Shown here piece after piece: positions 16,886 through 24,985 of a stretch of DNA of 33,395 bases. The notes beneath the pieces are model-generated. The model was given only the letters and a program-made list of their open reading frames with translations. It did no database searches and had not been told where the DNA came from. The position numbers were made by a program, and so were the translations under genes. This stretch comes from Planctomyces sp. SH-PL62. Its GTDB lineage: Bacteria; Planctomycetota; Planctomycetia; Planctomycetales; Planctomycetaceae. How positions within the stretch are numbered: position 1 is the first letter of the stretch; every line of letters starts with the position of its first letter. The stretch lies in the NCBI GenBank assembly GCA_945893045.1, contig CAMDEA010000093.1:1-33395 (forward strand). The letters are read 5' to 3'.

Positions 16886-19366
16886 TCAGCGAGCCGTTGC
16901 CGGATCGGCACTGAAGGCTCCCAGATACTTCAACTCCGTGCCACCGATTCCCGCGTCGAGCCACTGCGCATCGGCGGCAGGTCGCAGAAAGTCGGCGTGG
17001 TTGGGATCACGCGACAGAAATTTCAGGCTCTGGTCGGGTTTCGATTCGGCGATCACTCCGCTGCGTGTGGCGTTCAAGTCGGTGAGCATTCCACTTTCCC
17101 ACCAATTGGCGCGGAACTCCCAATTCTTAGCGGCCGCATTCAGGTCATCGTGCGTGTCGGTCAGAATCCGCTCGCCCCCGATCATCAGATTGTTCGCGAC
17201 GCGCACCAATGGTTCGGAGAGTTGTTGCGTGTTGAACGCCAACCAGAACTGCTGCTGAAAGAATGTGTTGTTGACGATGTCCACGCTGCGCGGCGGCAAT
17301 CGCCCCTTGAACACAAAACTGAGCGCGGTGGTGCCGTTGACGAACACGTTCTCGCGAACAATCAGTTTGCTCAACGAGCAGTCGGAATTGACGAACACGG
17401 CGACGCTGGTGCCCGTCCCGGTGCCGCGTTCAAACCGATTGCGGGTGAGCCGGATTTCGCTCGGCGGCTGGTTGGTCGCATGGACCCAGACACATTGCGC
17501 GTCGCCGTTGGAGGTGATGCGGCAGCCTGTGATTTCGATCGGCCCATCCGCCGTCGGGGAGCGTCTGGCGTGGAGCTGAATCGCGCCAAAAGCGCCGACG
17601 TCCGCAGGCTGTTCGATTTCCAAGTTCTCCAACTTGAGATGATCCGCCTCCACCAGATAGATCGCATGGCTCGCCTTCGGAGCCGTGATTTTCCATCCCT
17701 TCAACAGAAAGCCGGTGACTTGGCTGATCTCGATCAGCGGCTGCGGCGATGAATCGGAATTGGGGGAAACCAAGGTTGCGTGCTGCTCAGCAATCAGTTT
17801 GAGTCCGGCAAATCGACGCGAGTCGGTGATCCGCAAGGCTTCGCGATAGGTCGCGGAATCCAAGACGCGGATCGTGGAGTTCGGAGTCGCCTTCTCCAGC
17901 GCTGCATTGAGAGTGCGAAACTGCGCATCGCCGGTTTGCGCGACGGTCAGCACTTGCGGCGCGGCCGTCACGGGTGAGGTTGCTGAGTCCGAATCATCGG
18001 CACCCTGATCAAAGCCGTGGCCTGCGGTGATCGGTCCGTTGGGTGCTGCTCGATGGAGCGAGTTCTCACGCCACAACCAAGCTCCACCTCCCAGCACCGC
18101 AAATCCGATGATGACGGCGACGACAGCGAGCCACCCGCGGCGCGAGCCGGTCGTGCCCTTTCCCGCGATCACGGTTTTCTCTGGATCGAGGTTGAATGGA
18201 GCATGCAACACGGTCAGAAATTTGTCCGACGGCGATTGATTCAGCGCGGCGAGATACCGGCCGAGCAAGTCGGCCACTTCCGCCGCCGATTGAAAGCGGT
18301 CGTCCGGTTTTTTTTGCAGCAACCGCACGATCACGTCCGACAGGAATTCCGGGATGGTCGCGTCCACCTGATGCAGCGGTGGCGGATTGTAATCGGCGAT
18401 GCGCCGCGCCATCTCAAACACGTTTCGCCCTTGGAAGGGGGAATGCCCCACCAAGGCGGCATACAGCACACAACCCAAGGCGAACAGATCGCTGCGGGCG
18501 TCGGCCGTTTCGCCCTGCATTTGTTCGGGAGACATGTACGCCGGCGTGCCAACCGCGATGCCGCGCGAGGTCAACTCCACATTGTCCACCGCGACGCGAG
18601 CCAGGCCGAAGTCGGTGATCTTCACGCGATCCACGTTCGACTCCAGCATGATGTTGCCGGGCTTGATGTCTCGATGCACGACCCCTTGAGCATGGGCGGC
18701 GGCCAGGCCAGCGGCGATTTGAGCGCCCAGCCGAATCACCTCCAGTGGCGCGAGCTTGGACTTCTCGTTGATCCGCTCACGCAGCGATGGGCCGGAGACG
18801 AACTCCATGACCAAAAACGGAACTCCCGCATGTTCTTCGACCGCGTGGATCGCCACGACATTCGGGTGCGAGACCGCCGCCGCCGCGCGGGCTTCGCGAA
18901 TGAATCGTCGCCGCGCCGTGGCGCTCGAAGAAAACTCGCGATTCAAAAGTTTGATCGCCACCGCACGCCGCAGTTGCTCATCAAACCCCTTGAGCACAAC
19001 GCCGAACGCTCCATGACCCAAGGTGCCCAGCACATCGTATTTTCCCAGCCGGCCCAGCGAGTCGGGACGCTCGCCCGGTGACAGCAACGACGCATCAAAC
19101 CCGGTTTCGTCGAGATCAAACTCCGGCCCGTCAGGAACGTGACCATCCTTCGTGCTGAGGTACGCTTTCGTTCTGGTCAGCGATGGGCCGTCAGGCGGGA
19201 CGTCCGGCAAACGTGCTTCCGACTGATAAAGACGTCGCAATAATTCGCCACACGATTGGCAACTGGCCGCGTGGGCTTGCAGCGATTCGCCTTCGGCCGC
19301 TGTCAGTCCGCCAGCCACGAACTGCCGCCACGTCTGCTCGTTGGCACATTCCGTCGGAAGGTCCAT
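16886..19366 (-). CDS. Transmembrane Ser/Thr protein kinase with C-terminal parallel beta-helix sensor
   Basis: 826 aa. Residues 1-50 look like an anti-sigma-type zinc finger (H32-x3-C36-x2-C39). The Hanks-type kinase domain spans about 110-372. It has a Gly loop GTLGHGAFG, K139 in AIKLL, HRDIKPGN with catalytic D233, DFG at 252-254 and GTPAYMSPEQ in the activation segment. All key residues are present, so it should be active. One transmembrane helix lies at about 411-431. The outer region (about 460-826) resembles a right-handed parallel beta-helix: FRTLNAAL start, then repeated segments such as ISQVTGFLLKGWKI, LKLENLEI and VDIVNNTFF. The start is ATG 19366, behind GAGG 9 nt upstream; the frame extends to GTG 19390. 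A role sensing extracytoplasmic glycans or other polymers is inferred. Confidence 0.88.
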   Translation of the reverse strand: MDLPTECANEQTWRQFVAGGLTAAEGESLQAHAASCQSCGELLRRLYQSEARLPDVPPDGPSLTRTKAYLSTKDGHVPDGPEFDLDETGFDASLLSPGERPDSLGRLGKYDVLGTLGHGAFGVVLKGFDEQLRRAVAIKLLNREFSSSATARRRFIREARAAAAVSHPNVVAIHAVEEHAGVPFLVMEFVSGPSLRERINEKSKLAPLEVIRLGAQIAAGLAAAHAQGVVHRDIKPGNIMLESNVDRVKITDFGLARVAVDNVELTSRGIAVGTPAYMSPEQMQGETADARSDLFALGCVLYAALVGHSPFQGRNVFEMARRIADYNPPPLHQVDATIPEFLSDVIVRLLQKKPDDRFQSAAEVADLLGRYLAALNQSPSDKFLTVLHAPFNLDPEKTVIAGKGTTGSRRGWLAVVAVIIGFAVLGGGAWLWRENSLHRAAPNGPITAGHGFDQGADDSDSATSPVTAAPQVLTVAQTGDAQFRTLNAALEKATPNSTIRVLDSATYREALRITDSRRFAGLKLIAEQHATLVSPNSDSSPQPLIEISQVTGFLLKGWKITAPKASHAIYLVEADHLKLENLEIEQPADVGAFGAIQLHARRSPTADGPIEITGCRITSNGDAQCVWVHATNQPPSEIRLTRNRFERGTGTGTSVAVFVNSDCSLSKLIVRENVFVNGTTALSFVFKGRLPPRSVDIVNNTFFQQQFWLAFNTQQLSEPLVRVANNLMIGGERILTDTHDDLNAAAKNWEFRANWWESGMLTDLNATRSGVIAESKPDQSLKFLSRDPNHADFLRPAADAQWLDAGIGGTELKYLGAFSADPATAR

Positions 19367-19400
19367 GAACCGATCCTCGCAGCAAGCCACGAGCCCCGTA

Positions 19401-19520
19401 AAAGTAGACCTGTCACTCCGTGACAGGAAAGCCGATCACGCAACACTCACCAAGTCCTTGAAAATCAGGCAGATTGAATCCTGGGGTTGCATTCCTGTCA
19501 CGGAGTGACAGGTCTACTTT
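19401..19520. repeat. Perfect 29-bp inverted repeat, family A (TAG-carrying palindrome)
   Basis: Arms 19401-19429 and 19492-19520 are exact reverse complements. Each arm is itself a hairpin, CCTGTCAC-TCC-GTGACAGG, preceded by AAAGTAGA. The right arm supplies the TAG stop of the terC-like gene (19516-19514). The same family occurs at 24262-24319 with compensated stem changes. Confidence 0.93.
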
Positions 19521-20572
19521 GGCTGAGGCTGTTCCGTCGGACTCGCTTTGGGGGCGTTCTTCCACCAGCGCGGCGAGGTCAGACAGAAGGCGATCACCAA
19601 GCCGTAGAAGATCCACGCGACATAATGATGCCGATGTCCCTCGATCCCGCGCCAATGCTCGGCGGGCCACTTGAGCTGGAACCACGAATCGACAGTGGCT
19701 CGCCAGCCTGCGGGAACCCAGGCCGGGACATCGCGGTTGCGAGTCTCTTCGTAGAGTTCCCGAATCTGGGCTTTGTCCGGTTCGGACGTCATGCGTTCCA
19801 GAAGGGCGTCACGCTGGGCCACGTTCATCTGGCCAATGAAGGTCATTGTGCCGGGCTGATTCGTTGCTCCCGGTTTGTAGTCCAACACGTCCTTCAGCTC
19901 CGGCGGCAACGACGACATGTCCTCTGGAAAACTGGTGGGGTGAGCGTGAGTCACCATGTAGCCGTCCCAATGATGATCGAGGCTGATCTGGTGATGTCGC
20001 ACGAAGTAGCCAGCCACTTCGCGGTCCCCCAGCATCATCTCGGCCGCCGTGAAGGCCAGAATCGCCGCTCCCAGCGTGACGATCCAGTGGTAGCGATTCA
20101 TCAACTGAGCGATGAGCGAGCTACAGGTCATGATGATGGCAATGGAGATGATCAGACCTCCCAACAGCAGCTTCCAATTGCCGTGACTCGCACCGGCGAC
20201 GGCCAGCATGTTGTCGAGGCTCATCGCGAAATCGGCGAGGAAGATCATCTTGATGGCTGCGATCGTGCTGCGACCCGCGTTGTCGGCGGTGACTTCCTCT
20301 TCCGACTCGTCACGCAGCAGTTTGCAGGCGATCCAGACCAGCAGGATGCCACCGAACAGCCGCAAGGTGGGAACCATCAGCAGGTACGACATGACCATCG
20401 TGAAGCCGATCCGCATCACGATCGCGATCCCGCCGCCCCACCAGATCGCTCGATTGCGCTGATGTTCCGGCAGCTTGTGAGCCGCCATCGCGATGACCAC
20501 CGCATTGTCGCCGGACAACACGACGTCGATCAGAATGATTTGCAGAATTGAAAGCACTAACTGAAGGGTCAT
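19514..20572 (-). CDS. TerC-family integral membrane protein
   Basis: 352 aa. The N-terminal ~210 residues are a TerC/YjbE-type membrane domain: IILIDVVLSGDNAVVIA with the conserved acidic GDN motif, helices through LLRDESEEEVT, then a second half with FLADFAMSLDNMLAVAG. Family members export Mn2+ or contribute to metal and tellurite resistance; a metal-ion efflux role is the best inference. Unusual is a C-terminal extension of about 135 residues, soluble (YFVRHHQISLDHHWDGYMV, His/Asp-rich) and ending in another predicted helix (WIFYGLVIAFCLT). The His-rich start of the extension might bind metal. The stop TAG lies inside the family A repeat, giving the C-terminal ...QPK. No Shine-Dalgarno is visible before ATG 20572. 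Confidence 0.85.
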   Translation of the reverse strand: MTLQLVLSILQIILIDVVLSGDNAVVIAMAAHKLPEHQRNRAIWWGGGIAIVMRIGFTMVMSYLLMVPTLRLFGGILLVWIACKLLRDESEEEVTADNAGRSTIAAIKMIFLADFAMSLDNMLAVAGASHGNWKLLLGGLIISIAIIMTCSSLIAQLMNRYHWIVTLGAAILAFTAAEMMLGDREVAGYFVRHHQISLDHHWDGYMVTHAHPTSFPEDMSSLPPELKDVLDYKPGATNQPGTMTFIGQMNVAQRDALLERMTSEPDKAQIRELYEETRNRDVPAWVPAGWRATVDSWFQLKWPAEHWRGIEGHRHHYVAWIFYGLVIAFCLTSPRWWKNAPKASPTEQPQPK

Positions 20573-20884
20573 AGTCGCGTGCGGCTCGGCTATAAGGCGG
20601 GGATGTCAGGGGGCGGGAGGATAGCCAGACGACAGGCCCGCGAGAAGTTGTTGAACCTCGCCTCACCCCACATTGCGATTTCTCTTTCCAACAACTTCCC
20701 AAAGCCCGATCGAGCTTGTCTCATTGGTCGCTGCACAATTTTCGTCACGACCTTGCCCTGAAGCGAATCGACTTTGGAAATTGTTCTGGGCAGCAAGAAT
20801 CCGGAAACTCTTGGACCCCGCCCTAAGAACTTATTCGCTTGCACGTCTCTCCCTCTGAACGCCTCGCTGGCAGGGTAAATCGCG
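20573..20884. other. Divergent intergenic region between terC-like and ECF sigma genes
   Basis: 312 bp without a credible gene. It must hold promoters for both neighbours. GAAGTTGTTGA (20642-20652) and the near-complement CCAACAACTTC (about 20688-20698) could form a loose stem. Upstream of the sigma gene, GGAAACTC (20801-20808) resembles a Group IV -35 element (GGAAC-like), which would fit autoregulation, but no -10 partner is clear. Nothing firmer is seen. Confidence 0.4.
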
Positions 20885-21400
20885 ATGGACCAGTCTGCGA
20901 CGGATAGCCCCAATGAGTGGATTCTGGATGTGGTGGCTCGATGGGAGAGCGACCTCGTGCGGTATGCGCGGCATTTGGTGGGGGACGTGGAGCGGGCGCG
21001 GGATGTCGTTCAAGACACGTTCTTGAAACTCTGCCAGCAGGATCGTGGGCAGCTCGACGGGCATTTGGCCGAGTGGCTCTTCACGGTCTGCCGGAACGGG
21101 GCGCTCGACGTGCGACGAAAGGAACAACGCATGACGACCATGACGCTTGAGGCGGTGGTGGATTCGGTCGGTTGCGATCCGCTACCGGAGGATGTCGCCG
21201 AACAGCGTGACTCGACCGACAAGATTCTGTCGCTGCTCGCGGAACTCTCGTCGAACCAGCAGGAAGTTCTGCGACTGAAGTTTCAAAATGAATTGAGCTA
21301 TCGCGAAATCAGTTCGATCACCGGGCTGACGGAAACGAACGTCGGATTCCTGATTCACGTCGGGATCAAACGGCTGCGCGAATTGATGAAGTCGATTTGA
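20885..21400 (+). CDS. ECF (group IV) RNA polymerase sigma factor
   Basis: 171 aa, typical ECF length. Region 2 covers about residues 15-85 (LVRYARHLVGDVERARDVVQDTFLKL, then AEWLFTVCRNGALDVRRKE), the part that binds core polymerase and the -10 element. Region 4 covers about 118-168 (LSSNQQEVLRLKFQNELSYREISSITGLTETNVGFLIHVGIKRL) and contains the helix-turn-helix for the -35 element. The next gene on the same strand begins with an anti-sigma-like segment and spans the membrane, so it is the obvious candidate regulator. AGGG about 9 nt before ATG 20885 may serve as ribosome-binding site. Confidence 0.92.
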   Translation: MDQSATDSPNEWILDVVARWESDLVRYARHLVGDVERARDVVQDTFLKLCQQDRGQLDGHLAEWLFTVCRNGALDVRRKEQRMTTMTLEAVVDSVGCDPLPEDVAEQRDSTDKILSLLAELSSNQQEVLRLKFQNELSYREISSITGLTETNVGFLIHVGIKRLRELMKSI

Positions 21401-21412
21401 AGGACAGTCTTG

Positions 21413-21606
21413 GCCCCAACGGGGTCTGACTCGAAAGCCCAGGGCACCGCCCTGGGTTGCTGCGCCACCAAATGATATCAAGCCCCAACGGGGCGCGACT
21501 CGCATGACTTCCGTTTCCAGTTGCGCCCCTTCAGGGCTGGAGAATGATTTTCGAACCACTCACCCAGGGCGTTGCCCTGGGCTATCGAGTGACGCCCCGT
21601 TGGGGC
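21413..21606. repeat. Inverted repeat cluster between sigma factor and VWA genes
   Basis: Arms 21413-21457 and 21562-21606 are imperfect reverse complements of about 45 nt. Each contains two hairpins, GCCCC-AAC-GGGG(C) and CCCAGGGC-N4-GCCCTGGG. A third copy of the GCCCCAACGGGGC hairpin lies in the loop at about 21482-21494. This occupies most of the 281-bp spacer and would sit in any sigma/VWA transcript. Confidence 0.88.
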
Positions 21607-21681
21607 TGACAACCACCAAACACCAAAACGATATCGCCCCAACGTCACTGGTCGTGGGCTTCCGCTCACAAGGAGCATTTC

Positions 21682-24267
21682 ATGTCCACCAATCACGACG
21701 ATCCCCGTCTCACCGCGTATGCCTTGGGCGAGCTGAATGCCGCCGACCGCGCGGCCGTCGAGCAGCAGATCGGCGAGTCGGTCGAGACGCTGCTGGAGAT
21801 CGAAGCGATCCGCGAAGTCGCCGGGCAACTACGAGTAGCTCTGCGCGACGAATCGCCGCCGCCGCTTCGTCCGAAGAATGTGGTGCCGACTTTGGCGTCG
21901 ATCGCCACGGAGGCTGTGCCGCGTCGAAAGGCGTCTGGCAAATTCGCGGTCGCGGCTTCGTGTCTGGCGCTGGCGGGAGCGTTCGGAATCGTCGCGATCA
22001 CGGGTCGTAGCGAGCGTCAGCAAGGGGACGGCCTCGTTCGCAACTTACATCGCCTGGAGTGGTACGACTCGAACAACTCGGTGGCGATGCTCGAACAGCG
22101 TCAACGTCTCTCGGAAGTGGATGCACTCGGTGTTGAAGTGCGATTGCAAACGGCGTTGCGTGAAAATTCCGCGGTCGAATCCGAGGCTCTTCGACTACCC
22201 GACGGCATCGTGTATTCCGAGTCCAAGTTCGGTGGTTTGGGCGGTCTTGATGTTACCGCAGTTGATCGCGGCCCAGCCGTGCCTGGTGCGGCCTGGAGCG
22301 GATCGAGTCGCAACGAGGGATTCGGCAGTCGTGGTGCCGGTTCGCGGCCAGCGATGTTGGGCGGCGGCAGCACTGCCGCACCGGGTGGCCTAATCAAGAC
22401 GGGGGGGGCGAACACGCGATCTAGAAGTAGCGCCCCTGAGTCTTCGCAACCATTGAGTCGCTCGATGTCGGTGGCAGAGGCTCAGCAACAAGTTCCGCGC
22501 GGCGCAACAACGAATTATGGAAGGGAGCAGCTTCAGGGACGCCAGTTACTGCGGCCGGACGTCGCCTTTGGAGAAGCCAAGCAGCTCAGACAACTTGCCG
22601 AGAACAACGAGGCCAAGCCGCGTGGTGAAATTGAAGAGCGGCTGAAGGAGCGGGACTTCTGGTATTTTCGCAAGCAGCCTGCGGAAGCTGCTGGCACCGA
22701 AGCCTACGCCGCGATTCACGACAACCCGTTCGCGACGCCACTGCAAGAGCCGCTCTCGACGTTCTCGATCGACGTGGACACCGCGTCGTACTCGAACATG
22801 CGACGGTTTCTGACACAGGGGAATTGGCCGCCAGTGGACTCGGTACGGATTGAGGAGTTGGTGAACTATTTCAGCTACGACTACGCGCCGCCTGGAGCGG
22901 ACATCTCAAATCTCAAATCTCAGATTTCAAATTCCAAATCTGAAATCTCAAATTTGAAATCTGAAATTTCAAATCCAGACGTTCCCTTCGCCGTCCACAT
23001 GGAAGTCGCCGGTTGTCCGTGGAACGCCGACCATCGTTTGGTCCGAGTCGGCCTCAAGGGCAAAGAAATTGCGCTCGATAAGCGGCCGGTGAGCAACATC
23101 GTGTTTCTGATCGACGTGTCCGGTTCGATGCAGCCGGAGAATCGGTTGCCGCTGGTGAAGGCCGGGCTGCGACGATTGATCGACCAGCTTGGCGAGAACG
23201 ACCGCGTCGGCATCGTGGTTTATGCCGGAGCGTCCGGTTTGGCGTTGGATTCGACCAACGCGACGCAGAAGGATGTGATCCTGTCGTCGCTGGAGAACCT
23301 GCAAGCGGGTGGCTCGACCAACGGCGGTGAGGGGATTCAGCTCGCATACGCGCTGGCTCGCAAGCATTTCATTCCTAAGGGAACGAACCGCGTGATCCTC
23401 TGCACCGACGGTGATTTCAACGTCGGCGTGACCAATCAAGATGACCTCACACGGTTGATCGAAGAGGAATCGAAGTCGGGCGTGTTCCTGAGCGTGCTGG
23501 GTTTCGGCATGGGGAACTTGAAAGACGCGACACTGGAGAAGCTGGCCGATAAAGGGAACGGCAATTACGCCTACATCGACACGCTCCGCGAAGCCAACAA
23601 AGTGTTCGTCGAACAGATGACCGGCACGCTGATCACGATCGCGAAGGATGTGAAGATTCAAATTGAATTCAATCCCTCGCAAGTCGGTGCGTACCGCTTG
23701 ATCGGTTACGAGAACCGCATGTTGGCCGCTCAGGACTTCCACGACGACACGAAAGATGCCGGTGAAATCGGAGCCGGCCACACGGTGACGGCTTTGTACG
23801 AGATCGTCCCACCGAACAAGCTGCCGGTTCAGCCGAAGCCCGTGACGGAAGAGAAATTGAAGTATCAGCCCGCGAAGGGGTCGGGGGTCTCTTTCCCGCC
23901 GCCGAAGTCTGATCCAACATCGAACCTTGATTTGCCGCGGCGGGAAAAAGACTCCCGACCCCGTGACGCCGCCAACGAACTGCTGACGATCAAGCTGCGT
24001 TACAAACAACCGGATGCCGACAAGAGTTCGCTGATCGAGATGCCGTTGTCCGATGCCGGCCGCTCGTTCGGGCAGGCTTCCACCGACTTCCGGTTCGCCG
24101 CGAGCGTCGCCAGCTTCGGCATGATCCTGCGTCACTCGCCACATCGCGGCAACGCGACGCTCGATGCGGTGATCGAGTTGGCTCAGTCGTCGCTGGGTGC
24201 GGACAAGTCGGGTTATCGGTCCGAGTTCGTCAGCCTCGTGCGCTCGGCGAAGGCGCTGGCCAAGTAG
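21682..24267 (+). CDS. Membrane VWA-domain protein with anti-sigma-like N-terminus
   Basis: 861 aa. The first ~60 residues (DDPRLTAYALGELNAADRAAVE...) resemble the cytoplasmic part of planctomycete anti-sigma factors. One transmembrane helix follows (about 93-112, FAVAASCLALAGAFGIVAI). After a low-complexity Gly/Ser/Arg stretch comes the YfbK-like N-terminal block (NPFATPLQEPLSTFSIDVDTASYSNM). The VWA domain has MIDAS residues D478-V-S480-G-S482 and CTDGDFNVG, and a DUF3520-type C-terminal region follows. AAGGAG upstream supports ATG 21682. Two repeats are inserted in frame: an AT-rich minisatellite (residues about 408-432) and a palindromic segment (about 732-761). It probably controls the adjacent ECF sigma factor and senses or binds something outside the membrane; that link is inference from adjacency and the N-terminus. 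Confidence 0.87.
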   Translation: MSTNHDDPRLTAYALGELNAADRAAVEQQIGESVETLLEIEAIREVAGQLRVALRDESPPPLRPKNVVPTLASIATEAVPRRKASGKFAVAASCLALAGAFGIVAITGRSERQQGDGLVRNLHRLEWYDSNNSVAMLEQRQRLSEVDALGVEVRLQTALRENSAVESEALRLPDGIVYSESKFGGLGGLDVTAVDRGPAVPGAAWSGSSRNEGFGSRGAGSRPAMLGGGSTAAPGGLIKTGGANTRSRSSAPESSQPLSRSMSVAEAQQQVPRGATTNYGREQLQGRQLLRPDVAFGEAKQLRQLAENNEAKPRGEIEERLKERDFWYFRKQPAEAAGTEAYAAIHDNPFATPLQEPLSTFSIDVDTASYSNMRRFLTQGNWPPVDSVRIEELVNYFSYDYAPPGADISNLKSQISNSKSEISNLKSEISNPDVPFAVHMEVAGCPWNADHRLVRVGLKGKEIALDKRPVSNIVFLIDVSGSMQPENRLPLVKAGLRRLIDQLGENDRVGIVVYAGASGLALDSTNATQKDVILSSLENLQAGGSTNGGEGIQLAYALARKHFIPKGTNRVILCTDGDFNVGVTNQDDLTRLIEEESKSGVFLSVLGFGMGNLKDATLEKLADKGNGNYAYIDTLREANKVFVEQMTGTLITIAKDVKIQIEFNPSQVGAYRLIGYENRMLAAQDFHDDTKDAGEIGAGHTVTALYEIVPPNKLPVQPKPVTEEKLKYQPAKGSGVSFPPPKSDPTSNLDLPRREKDSRPRDAANELLTIKLRYKQPDADKSSLIEMPLSDAGRSFGQASTDFRFAASVASFGMILRHSPHRGNATLDAVIELAQSSLGADKSGYRSEFVSLVRSAKALAK
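22904..22977 (+). repeat. In-frame AT-rich minisatellite inside the VWA gene
   Basis: About 74 nt built from short variants of TCAAATCTGAAAT, also partly self-complementary. It encodes an (I-S-N-[LS]-K-S-[EQ])n repeat between the N-terminal block and the VWA domain. Composition is strikingly AT-rich against the GC-rich gene. Length is a multiple of three in effect, so the frame is kept. Confidence 0.9.
23877..23962 (+). repeat. In-frame palindromic insertion inside the VWA gene
   Basis: Arms 23877-23901 and 23938-23962 are reverse complements over 25 nt with two mismatches. They bracket a 36-nt spacer and are read as residues about 732-761 (KGSGVSFPPPK ... RREKDSRPRD). The segment is polar, and lies in what should be the C-terminal DUF3520-type region. 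It looks like an extragenic palindrome captured by the coding sequence. Confidence 0.85.
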
Positions 24268-24319
24268 ACGAGTCACTCCGTGACTCGAACGTTCCGGTCA
24301 CGGAGTGACCGGTCTACTT
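24262..24319. repeat. Family A palindrome shared by two convergent genes
   Basis: Arms 24262-24290 and 24291-24319 abut directly and pair over 29 nt with four mismatches. The mismatches fall in the small stem inside each arm, where each arm stays self-complementary (GAGTCAC/GTGACTC and CGGTCAC/GTGACCG). The left arm gives the TAG of the VWA gene (24265-24267) and the right arm gives the TAG of the carbonic anhydrase gene (24316-24314). Confidence 0.93.
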
Positions 24320-24985
24320 TCGGAGCATCGGATTGTCGATGACTCGCTGCGCGGCCAACGAGTGATCAATCTTGTTGAGCGGCTCGAAGCAGCGGTCGTC
24401 GCCGGAGTACGCGAGGATGCCGCCGGTCTCAAGGTGATAGACCCAGGCGTGCAACGTCAGTTCTCCCCGCTGGAGTTTCACGGCGACGGACGGATGCGTC
24501 TGGATGTTTTCGACCTGCACGAGCACATGTTCTTGAACGGCGATTTCGAGCAAGTCATCGCCGGTGGAATCGCTGTAATTCTCGGCGACGATGCGGCGCG
24601 TAGTCTCGGCATGATTCAGCCAGTTGGTGACCAGCGGCATCGAGCGTGACGACTCAGGATGCAACAGCGCGTTGATCGCTCCGCAGCGAGAGTGTCCGCA
24701 GATGACGATGTCGCGCACGCCGAGCGCGGCGACGGCGTACTCGATGGTCGCCGACTCGCCGCCATTGGAGGCTCCATAAGGGGGGACGATGTTGCCGGCG
24801 TTCCGCAGCACGAACAGCTCGCCCGGCCCGGACTGCGTGATGAGGTTCGGATCGACGCGCGAATCCGAGCAGGTCACGAACAGCGCGCTGGGACTTTGAC
24901 CGGCGACCAGCTTGTCGAAGAAGTCCCGCTCACGCTGGAAGACTTGCGAGTGAAATTGATGCACGCCGGACAGCAGGTGTTCCAT
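24314..24985 (-). CDS. Beta-class carbonic anhydrase
   Basis: 223 aa from ATG 24985. It interconverts CO2 and bicarbonate in the cytoplasm with a zinc site. The visible site is C39-x-D41-x-R43 (CSDSR), H98 and C101 (GHSRCG), the standard beta-class ligands with the Asp-Arg dyad. LFVLRNAGNIV and SATIEYAV are the usual flanking motifs. The frame extends to 25141, but ATG 24985 follows GAGGAA by about 6 nt and starts at the family's usual N-terminus. The last codon before the stop and the stop itself (AAG TAG) come from the family A palindrome. Length and motifs are normal, so the enzyme is probably active. Confidence 0.94.
   Translation of the reverse strand: MEHLLSGVHQFHSQVFQRERDFFDKLVAGQSPSALFVTCSDSRVDPNLITQSGPGELFVLRNAGNIVPPYGASNGGESATIEYAVAALGVRDIVICGHSRCGAINALLHPESSRSMPLVTNWLNHAETTRRIVAENYSDSTGDDLLEIAVQEHVLVQVENIQTHPSVAVKLQRGELTLHAWVYHLETGGILAYSGDDRCFEPLNKIDHSLAAQRVIDNPMLRK

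Noticed and set aside
20801..20808. ECF-type autoregulatory promoter upstream of the sigma factor
   Set aside because: Only a GGAAA-like -35 is visible; without a clear -10 it is mentioned but not called.
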